In this document: piece by piece, positions 53,880-64,000 of the stretch
Numbering within the stretch: the stretch's first letter is position 1
Layout of the letters: every line of letters starts with the position of its first letter
From: Chrysomallon squamiferum
Taxonomy: Eukaryota > Mollusca > Gastropoda > Neomphalida > Peltospiridae
DNA: 64,000 nt
Direction of reading: 5' to 3'
NCBI GenBank assembly: GCA_012295275.1
Contig: CM022670.1
Location: forward strand, 13,463,083-13,527,082
Made by a program: the position numbers and the translations under genes
The notes under the pieces: model-generated
Seen by the model: only the letters and a program-made list of their open reading frames with translations
The model's database searches: none
Told to the model about the DNA's origin: nothing

Positions 53880-54270
53880 TTGATGATCGGTGCTCGGGAG
53901 CGATCCCAAAACATCTTCCCGTCTTCAAGCCTGACTGCTAACTACGCCATTGAAGCTGGTAGATAATTATGTCCATGGCACTTTGGGGTGTCATTAATCG
54001 CCTGAAAGCATTCCGTGAGATAAACGTGTTGACTTTATTTTAATTCTCTGCTTGTTATCAAACGTGGCTTTCTCTTTGCCGTGAACTAACAATGCACAGA
54101 TTTACCAGCATCAAGGCGAAATTACCTTTCAACTTTGGAGACGGTTGTTATTTAATTAGCGAATATGCTTTTGTATTTAATGGATCGTTAATGACCCTGC
54201 GCTGAAGAGACGGGGCCATTTAATTAACCAGCATTTTCGGCTTTCGGCGTCTTTCACCAGATCTCACGTA
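53880..54270. promoter_or_regulatory. Complex non-coding block, candidate regulatory element
   Basis: About 390 nt of balanced composition in AT/microsatellite-rich surroundings, with no ORF. Several homeodomain-type cores are present (TTTAATTAG, TTTAATTAACC, CATTAATCG). Regulatory function is only an inference from composition and motif content. Confidence 0.25.
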
Positions 54271-54899
54271 TAGGAATCACACTATTGTTAAGAAGAAGAA
54301 GAAGGAAAAATGCTCTTATGGATTTGTGTAAGCATACAACACTTATTGAAAGGTTCTTGACTTGTTTAATAAAGATGATAATGATTATGATGGTGATGAT
54401 GAAAATGATGATAATAATTATAACAAGCAGTAAGCAGCATAGCCTTTATCGCCAACTACAACAATAAAGCGCGCAACTATTTAAACCCGCTTATAATTAT
54501 ATACGAATGTGTTTTATATTTCAGTTTTGTTTTATTTTGCTTTTTTTTTTTCTGTTCGTGTTTGTTGTTGTTTCTATTTTGTTTTTCTTATTTGTTTTAT
54601 ATGCTTTTTATTTCTTTTTCTTTATTATTATTATTATTATTATTATTTTGTGTTTGTTGTTTTTCTTTTTCGTCTTGCTCTCTCTCTCTTACTTCACACT
54701 GGATGAAGTTTATAGTGGTAAGCATGCTGAAATCACGAACACCCAAATAATAGAATTTATCAACAGACTTTATTGAATTAGTCCAGTTATCGCTTTTCAC
54801 ACTGTAGTGTTACAAGCACTTAGCTGACTCGATCTGCAGTCGAGGACGTCTTAAAGACTATCACTGGTGGCAAGAAGGAATGACCTAAATACACTCCTG

Positions 54900-55150
54900 T
54901 GATAATAGTAGCAGTAGCAGTAGTTGTAGTGGTGTTATTAATATTAGCAGTAGCAGTGTCTATTTGCAGCAGTAACAGTTCTACTATTACTGATATTGTT
55001 GTAGAATTGTTGTAATAGTAACAATAGTTGTTGTAATTATAGTAATAATGTTGCAGTTTTGCTGTTGTGGCTGGATTAGCAGTAATAATAGAAATAGTAG
55101 TATTGTTGCTGTTGTAGTAATAGTATAACTGTAAAATTGCAGTGAAAGTG
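54900..55150. repeat. Degenerate AGT/AGC/GTT trinucleotide repeat
   Basis: Interrupted trinucleotides over 250 nt. The Thr/Tyr/Asn-rich minus-strand ORF across it is repeat-derived. Confidence 0.85.
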
Positions 55151-55249
55151 TTAGCTGAAATTATGGTTGTGATAGTAAAAGCGCCACTAATAGCTGTGAA
55201 TGAATTCATTTTTGTTTCGAAACATCTAGGCATATCGTTTTTATTTTAA

Positions 55250-55262
55250 TTATTTATTTATT

Positions 55263-55342
<80 letters not shown>
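55250..55342. repeat. (ATT)n microsatellite
   Basis: TTTA units followed by about 23 ATT units. Confidence 0.95.
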
Positions 55343-56049
55343 CGGTCATTTGCTTTTTTATATATATTTTTGTTAAATCATATATATATAATGAAAGAGA
55401 AATGTCGTTGCCTCCATCAAATTTTCTATTGTTGCTGAATATAGAATTTTTATGATTATTATTATTTGCACCTATTAATTTTACGAAGATACATGCCATA
55501 GCCAATACTAGAAACGTAGCCAGTGGTAGTAACACCAGCAACTGTGATTGTAATCGTCAAAGTATTATCACTTTGTTCAGTAATATACCAGTATCTTTAA
55601 GTTGCACAGTGTGATTTCGCCATTAATATTACTGTTATTGCGGAGATTAAATTATATCTGCTTCGTAATTACAGTATTGATATTTTGTTAAGTTCATATC
55701 TGGTGTTATATCAAAGTAATAATTCTAAAACGACAGTGATCACTAATCAATGACAATAACATTGATTTTCTTCACTGTCATATGTGTTAATTACCTAGAT
55801 TGATTTGATTTTTATGTGTGTATACGCGAAAATGTGTAAGATAATTTCAGGGTGTAGATGTAGGTATCAGTGTACTGAGAGTGTGTTTGTGTGTACCCGC
55901 ATGTTGTTTGTTTTTGTGCGTTTTACATTGTGTGAGTCTGTTTTACATAATTGTTTTATTTTTATTATTTTTTTATTTATTTATTTATCATTTTTGTATT
56001 AAAATGTCCTCATCCTTATATTATGCTAGTCCACTTTTAGACTCGCAAC

Positions 56050-56054
<5 letters not shown>

Positions 56055-56084
<30 letters not shown>
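56055..56084. repeat. Poly(A) tract, about 30 nt
   Basis: Uninterrupted A run; no retroelement body was recognised 5' of it. Confidence 0.95.
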
Positions 56085-56086
<2 letters not shown>

Positions 56087-56392
56087 AAAAACAGTTTCTG
56101 TAACCTACCTGACCATTCTTTTGGTTGTCATTGTCTTAAAACTAAAAACTGTCCAGTAGTTACAGAGGTCTGTGACGTGAAGCAATTGTTGAATCAGCAG
56201 TTGCCAGTGATACAGCGCTGTTGTTGTATTAACAATCGTCATACGTTAGCTAGCTTTAACCGTTCCACCAGATGCCGATTATGACGTCACAATTGCGTAA
56301 TTGAATTATCGGCACGTGAACACTGCTTTATCTGGTAACGAAATTATTTCAAAGACTTTATTTTGTAGTCAACCATTTAATAATTCATTTAT

Positions 56393-56535
56393 TCATTATT
56401 ATTATTATTATTACTACTACTATTACTATTACTATTATTATTATTTATGATAGTAATAATAGCAATTGCAGAAATGTAATGACAGTAACAGTAGTAATAG
56501 TTACAATGATAGTATTGTAGTATTTAGTAGAAAAT

Positions 56536-56581
<46 letters not shown>

Positions 56582-56586
56582 CAGTA
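56393..56586. repeat. ATT/ACT and (AGT)n trinucleotide repeats
   Basis: ATT/ACT units up to about 56450, then a purer AGT array at 56536-56586. Confidence 0.92.
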
Positions 56587-57266
56587 ATTATTATTTTTTT
56601 CATTCTCACACACACTACACTTTTGATGCAGACACTATAATTCTCTGTCTTGTTAAAGTCTAACTAGGTAGTTTAAGGTATGGAACTAGTTAAAATAATC
56701 ATTGTATTCAGTTCAAACTCTCGTTTCATTAGGTTCTACAGTGGACATGTACTGTGTAATACTGTCCTCGTGAAGCATTGTCTGTCTCCTGGTCTGTATT
56801 TTTCTTCAGAGCATAATTTGTAGACAATCGCGTGGTAGCAGGAGCTCTTTCTTTCTCTCCCTTTTTACAGGTTTTTGACCTGTGTCATTCTTATCCAGAG
56901 GGCTTATATCGTATAACTGTATACGTCATTAAATAGTGCAGTTTTTCTTCCTTTATACTTTTCATTAATACGCTAAGACACTAAACTCAAGGTATTTTGT
57001 AATTTCTGAAACTCCTGTACCCTTGACACATTCTGTGGATGTACTAACCTTTTTTTTTCTTCTTCTTTTTTTTCAAAAACAGAATTGTAAAGGTTGACTG
57101 ACTGATGATATCTGGCACCATGCTTCAATAAATAAAGCGTTCTTGCAAGCGAATGATTCCCAGTGCGTTTATGATACACTAATGAGGAAACCTCCTAAGT
57201 GGACTTGTTAAATCCTTTCACCAATCTGTACAGTAGAAGTATCACGGATACGTTGTGATGGAGAAT

Positions 57267-57269
<3 letters not shown>

Positions 57270-57300
<31 letters not shown>
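57270..57300. repeat. Poly(T) tract, 31 nt
   Basis: Uninterrupted T run. Confidence 0.95.
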
Positions 57301-57305
<5 letters not shown>

Positions 57306-59023
57306 CCATAATTTTGTGTCAGGGTCGCGACGTATCTGTCTGGGCGAAATAGTCGTCTTAATGTCGTGAAGTAAGCTGGATGTGGAATGAGGGGGAAGAG
57401 GAATTGGAACGGGAGAAGATCAAGTAGAAGAAAAAGAAGAAGAAATAATAATAAAATACTGCATATCATTGGGAATTTCCAAGTAAAAATATTCATGAAA
57501 CACAACGAAAACGACTCCCAATATTATTAGTAGTACTGTTGTTATTACTATTACTGTTGTCGTTATTTCTACTACTTCGACCACGACTACTGTTATTATA
57601 CAAACACTACTACTGCTATTAGTACTACTGTTATTACAGTTACTAATATTACTTTTGTGTAAGAATTTTCTACGGAATAAAAGGTTATTACTGTGATTTT
57701 AGAATGTATAAAATGTTAATTAGATTTAGTGACAAACGACTTATGGAATCATTGCTCTATCCAAGAAAACAATGAAATGATAATACATAATGTGGCATAT
57801 GTATTTTAATTCATAATATCACATATCTGTTTCACTATATGGCGTATATATAACAGATAAAGCATAATTTATTTCTTCTTTTTAATTTTTCCAGAATGAA
57901 TATTTTTCATGATGATGCATTTAGTATCGAAATATACCATTATCTCTGAAGTTTCAAAACTTAAATCGTTTTACTGTACTTTAATAGCGTAAGTAATTAA
58001 TTTGATTCCATAATGAAACATTTTTATAATGTTTATTTAACAGTGAATATTAAATCAATAAATGTCCTTCACAAAACTGGAATTTAATTTGTCCTCAGCG
58101 GGTAGCAAGAATTGTGACATCACATTCCAATATAGTACAAACCATTAAAAATCACAACTGATGTGAGCGTAAAAACAAACCATGAACTCCAAAAACACCA
58201 TCTCATTCCAAAACAAAGAGTACATTCTAAGAACGTCTCGCTAATTTCGACTAATAGCAAACCATCTTAAAATCTCTAATAACTGCGTCTTTTGAACCTA
58301 AATTGTTACAATTAGCAAGCGTATATCTCAATTACACGGAACACAGGCGAAAAACAAAAACGTCTGTGGTCTTTCGCGCCTCGGGGCTATGCTGCTTTCC
58401 TTGCAACATCCTCTGATGAGCCCTGATAACCACACTTCCTAAAGAAAGGCCTTCAGGCATGCGATGGCGCTTAGACCTATTACAAGTGCTGATGCCCCGA
58501 CCGCCATCAAAGAGATGCTAGCCACAAAGGGAACGTAGCTTGCGTTTCTTTGCTAATTCTGTGGATATTAGCTTTGTGCGAAAAGCTCTCCCGCCAGACA
58601 ATAACATTATTAGTTTCTTGCCGCGTTTAATAGCCAGGATTTTTATCAAGAAGGACCAGCTTACTCCGAACTGCGATACATCCTCACTAGATGTTGAGAG
58701 TGGCCTTAATGAAATGCTATTAAAACATACTGTAGTGAGTGACACACACAGTCTGCCAGTCTTCTGGAAACAAGTTAATAAAACAAATAAATAAATATAT
58801 ATATAATAAAATATACGTACAAACAAAAAAGTATACATTTAAAAATAATAAACATTTGGTCAAACGCATCTGAACGCAGAGATAAGCTCTTACAAACAAA
58901 GCCAAAGCGGTCGCAGTGAAAGATACATTACGAAAACCAAAAAGACCATCAAGGATAAATACAAATACATCTCTGTAGGAATATGCAAAAGCACTTCTGC
59001 TCCAATAAATAATAAATAATTGG

Positions 59024-59081
<58 letters not shown>

Positions 59082-59109
59082 CTATCTATCTATCTATCTA
59101 TCTATCTAT
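59024..59109. repeat. (ATCT)n tetranucleotide microsatellite
   Basis: About 20 units with one CT interruption. Confidence 0.97.
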
Positions 59110-60012
59110 ATAAAATCAAGCACGTATTATGCATACGCTCAAAGACAATATACAAACAAACATGACCGTGCAGTATTCACCAGCGCATCTAATAAACAGC
59201 AAATTAACACGGTTAATTTATTGCTTAAGCCGTCCAGACGAGGCAAGGATATATTGCAATATATTGTGACAGATAAAGGAAACAACAGTGCCACGCAGTA
59301 CGCAATCGACACATTACGTATGATGTTGTCTGTGTTTGATAATGTCACGTTACTCACAGAATAATTAAAATTACGCATTATTACAAAACATTTCGAAATA
59401 TTTAATTACTGTGATTCATAGTATGCGTGCTCGACTATTAATGAAAAATAATTATAAAGTAAACAAGATACAGATATATGTATATATAAAATGCAATTGA
59501 TTTCACAGATCGGATTTAATCGGTTTTATAAATATATAATATTTTTCTTAAAATTAATTACCAGTATCATCGAAATTCTTTGTTATGTAATTAAATTACT
59601 CTAGACAAGAAAAAAAAAGTTGTTTTCATCGCAAAACGATTAACTTTATTTTGTTATTAAATTTATCTTTTCTTATTTAATAAAAATGCACAAATTCAAT
59701 TATGGAAGGTCAAAATGAATGTCAAACAGAATATGGATTGAACTTCATATTTGCTTACGTTAAGAATTTTATCTGAGTTTTGAATCTGCGTTTTCAGACC
59801 AGGAAATACTGGTTAGATTAAAATACTGATGGTTCTTGTTATTTGTGAAACCAGATTCCTGTCAAATGAAATATTTATTTATAATTGTCTTTTCAATAAA
59901 TAAGTAAACGATCTTTACAGACATTCTTAAGTGGCCATATTTTTGTTAAAAAAACAAACATGACGAATGGGATAAATAAGCGGGAGAAAGAGAGACAGAG
60001 CGTCAGAGTGTG

Positions 60013-60121
<109 letters not shown>

Positions 60122-61479
60122 AAATATAGGACTATGAAAATATACAAAATGCACTTCAAGTAACCTATATACGTGCACATTCGTCCATCTCAAAGAACTT
60201 GCTAGCAGTATAGTTATTAGTTATAAATCCTACTTAACGCAAAGGTTTTACACATTGATCGTGTGACGAAAACAAGACAAGAACTGACTGTAGCTTTGCG
60301 ACCTTCCCTAGAGGTGCAAGAGGAAGAGTCCGAAAATAGTTCAGTTATTTTTGAATCTTTTCTTTCGTCTTCACTTTTCCAGTGAATCTTGCGACTTTGT
60401 ATCATAAATAGTGCGGATGATCAGTTTCTTTCGAGTGTGAAGTTTTCCTGTCGTTTAACTCGGGACATCTGTAGTTTGCCTAAAACTGAATTATACAGTC
60501 TCCAGTCTGCCTAAATATTACAGGGAACTACATACCACGGCTTCTGATAAGCCGGTGTGTAACTAAAATGTCCTTGAATACATCCACCAGTGTGAAGATA
60601 TTTATCGAAACTATGGCAAGGTCACCATGTTCTATGAGGCTATTTCATAACAAAACAAATTTTCTTATAGTTTAGTGTTGTGGTTTCGGAGAGAGAGAGA
60701 GAAAAAAAAAAATACCTTGAAGCCTGTAAATTTAGTGTTAATTCAAAGATTCTATTACATTTTTCGCAGTTTTCAGACTGTCTGGATTTTTCAAACATTG
60801 AGAATCTTTATATAAATTCATTCTATCACTTCTTTCGGTTTCGTTTTTTGGTGGGGTTTTTTTCACTCTGTTTTTTCCCTCTCTGTCTTCATGAATAAAC
60901 CTTTATTTTCTGTTATGGCTCAAAGTAGTTTCTTATCTGAAGTAATTACTGGCTCGTAAAGCCTATTAAATATTCCATCAGCTTCTCTGATAATGGAATT
61001 ATTGGTGCGGATACATAATATTCAGTTTCTTAATGATTTAACGCTTCTTAAAGTCCTAATGATTTTCCCATTAACAACACTAAGTTCTAAAGATGTCGTT
61101 AAATAAAGGAATATAATTATTTTCTGAAAATATAGCCTGGTAAGTGATAATGCTATTATTGGTAATGAAGTTATGCGTGGGTTTTTTCTCTAATTTATCA
61201 TATAACCAATCATTCCTATTAAAATGTGTTGAGATTTGCTAGACAAATATTAGTTCGCTGATTTTGAAAAGGTTAAGTCTACCAATGTTAACGTACACTT
61301 TCTATAAAAAAATAAAAGATATATTACTTGATGATGAAGAAGAATAATCATGATATTGTTTATAAAAGTCTGATTTTCTTTCTTTCTTCTTGTTTTTGTT
61401 TTGTTTGGAATCATTATGTTTTACACAGAAATATAATAAACGGATAACTGGTAAATATTGATGAAGATGACAACGACGA

Positions 61480-61514
61480 CGATAATGATAATGATTATTA
61501 TTATGATTATTATG

Positions 61515-61559
<45 letters not shown>
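61480..61559. repeat. (ATT)n microsatellite
   Basis: GAT/ATT trinucleotides about 440 nt beyond the 3' end of the GPCR coding region. Confidence 0.94.
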
Positions 61560-61997
61560 TGCATTTACATACACATTTCTATATAAGACATTGCATTATT
61601 TCGAAAAAAAAAAAAAAAAAGCAGCCTCCGTGAATGATCTGTCTTGTTACATTATTTTCATACTTTATTATTAAGAAAGAGTGGTGTTAAAAAAAAAGAA
61701 AAAAGAAACAACACCTGAGCATCTGTTTAAACTATTTGTTAACACATTCACTTTAACAACAATTTGTGAAAATAATTATTTTTGCTATTACTCTGTATTT
61801 ACATATTATTGCCAACAATCAATGACAAAATAAAATATTATTTTTAGATATTAATGAAACAAAGTACAAATATTATTATTTTATTTATTATTATTATTGT
61901 TATTATGTCTTTTTAAAAAAAAGAAAAGAAAAATGTTGAAGATATTGTCAGATTATTCAACAAACCTGTCCCCATTAGACTATTATGTCACAGGGCA

Positions 61998-63089
61998 CTA
62001 TCGTCGCGAATCGCCGCTCGAGTTTCTCTGCGATATTTCCTGATCGCTGTCTAACAGACTAGTCGAAAACGGCTGAACGGGTACGTCCAGAGACAGCTTC
62101 CCGTTGTTTTGCACCGCCACTCTCTGGTCCCTCATCTGCGCTAGAACTTTTTCCTTCCTGCAGATGTAATGGCGGAAAGTGCCGAATATAAACAAATCCC
62201 AGAATCCGCGAGAAAAGGAGAACAGCTGAAACAGTCTGAACGCGCTTGCGTCGTTGGTGAGGAAAAGGGCCGAGCTGTGGTCTATTAAAAACATGGTCAC
62301 TTCGAGGGGGAAGTGGCTGACAACGAAGCAGACGTAAAGAGCGAACGTGAAAACTATGACGGATATGGACGGTTTGTATGGCCGACCGGGCTGATAGGAG
62401 TTCGTTTTTTTGCAGATGAACAAAATGAAGAGGCATAAGGTTCCAAGAGAAGGAAGCAAGAACATGACGAGGAAATCGAGCACCACGAACACTTTAAACA
62501 CGTGCATGAACTGATGGGACACGAAACACAAAGCCACGTGCGTCAGCGGATGTTCCTGGAAAACGTAGTACTGGGTGTGGTAAAGAACCACGGACCAGAT
62601 ATTGTAAGACGCAGCAAAGAACCAAATAAGACTCGTGAAAAACAGACACCTTCCAGCCGAGAGAGGTCGCAGTCTGTGGTCTAAAGACGCTAATATTCTT
62701 TCCGTCGCTAAAAATAGAATTGAAAACGCTATCGCAGTTTTGCCGACGTTGGAAAAGTAGTAGTAACTCTTGCATAAGTAAGGGGACAAATCGTACACGA
62801 ATTTTTGAGCTATATCCAGCGGCATCGTAACCACGGCAGTCATGAGGTCACCGACGGCCACCGAAAAGACGAGAATGTTGGTGGCCTGTCCCAAAAGTTT
62901 TCTTGTGAAGTACAAAAACAACAACGATATGTCTCCGAGAATGACCACTACGTTTAATGTTACCTCGAGGATGAGGAAGAACCACGGAAGTTTCTGAGTC
63001 TCGAAATTCCTCCCGTTCACCAACGTCATGTTGAGAACACGGTCCTCCTCCGACATATTATTACACGATCTAAAAATTAAGCATTCCAT
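61998..63089 (-). CDS. Class A-like G protein-coupled receptor, orphan
   Basis: A single exon encodes seven hydrophobic helices (363 residues from the first Met). Helices are at about 37-60, 70-94, 104-135, 147-170, 196-225, 238-262 and 275-300. Class A marks: SVAVGDL in TM2 with Asp81 at the sodium position; Cys106 at the top of TM3 and Cys188 in loop 2 for the disulfide; TERI (129-132) in place of D/ERY; and Trp156 in TM4. Two marks are missing: TM6 has SHFP where CWxP is usual, and TM7 has FWDLFIF where NPxxY is usual. The C-tail is basic and then Ser-rich. A TTTAATTTTTAG-like splice acceptor precedes codon 8, so the real start is probably Met12 (MSEEDRVLN, codon 63056-63054) behind an upstream exon. 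It has a glycosylation site at Asn20-Met-Thr. The ligand is unknown. Confidence 0.85.
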   Translation of the reverse strand: MECLIFRSCNNMSEEDRVLNMTLVNGRNFETQKLPWFFLILEVTLNVVVILGDISLLFLYFTRKLLGQATNILVFSVAVGDLMTAVVTMPLDIAQKFVYDLSPYLCKSYYYFSNVGKTAIAFSILFLATERILASLDHRLRPLSAGRCLFFTSLIWFFAASYNIWSVVLYHTQYYVFQEHPLTHVALCFVSHQFMHVFKVFVVLDFLVMFLLPSLGTLCLFILFICKKTNSYQPGRPYKPSISVIVFTFALYVCFVVSHFPLEVTMFLIDHSSALFLTNDASAFRLFQLFSFSRGFWDLFIFGTFRHYICRKEKVLAQMRDQRVAVQNNGKLSLDVPVQPFSTSLLDSDQEISQRNSSGDSRR

Positions 63090-64000
63090 GATGTTTATAT
63101 GCTCAGTATATCATTATCGATTCACTCACTGCATGTCACAAGCAAAGTTGTCCATGGAATCTGGTTGGCCGAACAGCCGAGTATTTTTTTTTTTTTTTTT
63201 TTTTTTTTCACTCTTTCTCATCAGCGCGATTAGTTGAACACATGTTCTCTGATTTCATTTTACACTTTTAACTTGGACGCATTCAGACGTTTTTCAGCCG
63301 TCTCCCATCGCAGTGTTGAACTTCCAGCGGGAACTCACTTCATTTTTTCCAGTGTCGTTTCGCTTATCTAAATTGCAAGAAGAAGAAGAAGAAAGGATAA
63401 TTAAATCTTTTATGTAAAAAAAACAAAAAAAAACGACAACTTTAAAGTTCTTTTAGGAAATAATTCATTGTTTAATTGGAAATGTTTATAAAATATAAAA
63501 TTCGTAGATGCAGAAGACGGGGAAAAGACTATGCCGATCTCTTTTTTTTTTTTTTAACTATTATTTTCATTTATTCGTTCACTCATTTATCTGTTCAGTT
63601 CATTTATTTTTTTATTTTGCAGTTTTGTTTATAATGCAGACAATTTCATCTGGTAAGTCATTACAAAAGCTGAGATAGCGCACACCCTTATATCATATGG
63701 TGGATCAGCCATTGATTTTAGATAAATGTAATAGATTACGTAATATTTATGTGTTGATCTCTGGTATTGCTGCTAAGTCGGTATCCTGTGTATATTCTAG
63801 CGAATTGCTTATTTAGTGCATACTTACAGGCCTTGGTAATGACGAAAGTGTAACAGTAAAGTGGAAATAGTTTGTTTATATATCGTATATAATAATTATT
63901 CTTTTACGTAGTTTATACGGGGGCAGTTATAGGTGAGTTCGTTAACTTTTAAAATACTAATTTTATATTTATCTTTGTTGTTGTTGTTTTCCTTTTCTTC
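63090..64000. other. Region upstream of the GPCR
   Basis: No coding region is supported. A T23-class tract lies at 63186-63209, AAG repeats near 63380, and the rest is AT-rich. It may hold the first intron or the promoter of the minus-strand GPCR. Confidence 0.5.

Noticed and set aside
62059-62775. Other minus-strand ORFs inside the receptor gene
   Set aside because: Alternate-frame shadows of the 7TM coding region.

Overview
The window is animal nuclear DNA. It is AT-rich, has many short GT-AG introns, is dense in di-, tri- and tetranucleotide microsatellites, and has no operons. Five multi-exon genes and one 7TM receptor could be assembled by matching exon ends in phase. Gene content and microsatellite style suggest a lophotrochozoan, most likely a mollusc. 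That assignment is an inference, since no species-diagnostic sequence was seen.

Layout. (1) 0.66-3.3 kb, plus strand: a two-exon E2 (UBC-fold) protein with a long acidic tail. (2) 4.86-12.56 kb, plus: a complete 14-exon SLC5 sodium/solute symporter of 645 residues. (3) 12.6-21.0 kb: AT-rich convergent intergenic and 3'-UTR DNA without ORFs. (4) 21.03-24.88 kb, minus: a complete five-exon UBL3, ending in a prenylation (CAAX) motif. (5) 24.9-27.9 kb: a head-to-head intergenic region holding a 31-bp-arm hairpin. (6) 27.96-37.34 kb, plus: a 17-exon STXBP4 (Synip) orthologue of 547 residues with PDZ, coiled coil and WW. A long 3' UTR-like region with a degenerate minisatellite follows, to about 40.7 kb. 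(7) 41-43.6 kb: intergenic, with a hAT-like transposon end. (8) 43.6-52 kb, plus: a large gene of unknown function (about 1,200 residues) whose reading frame is broken at two places. (9) 52-62 kb: gene-poor, microsatellite-rich DNA with some more complex blocks that could be regulatory. (10) 62.0-63.1 kb, minus: a class A-like GPCR whose 7TM core lies in one exon and lacks several class A signature residues.

The genes show no common pathway. The most unusual feature is in the STXBP4 locus. Exon edges (the exon 11 donor, the exon 15 acceptor and the stop-codon region) appear as nearby degenerate tandem copies, with the splice donor GT changed to AT in both extra copies of the exon 11 edge. Other points for a second look are the two frame breaks in the unknown gene, non-glucose-like pocket residues in the SLC5 protein, and a 72-bp hairpin. 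No clear new defence-type or mobile system was found.
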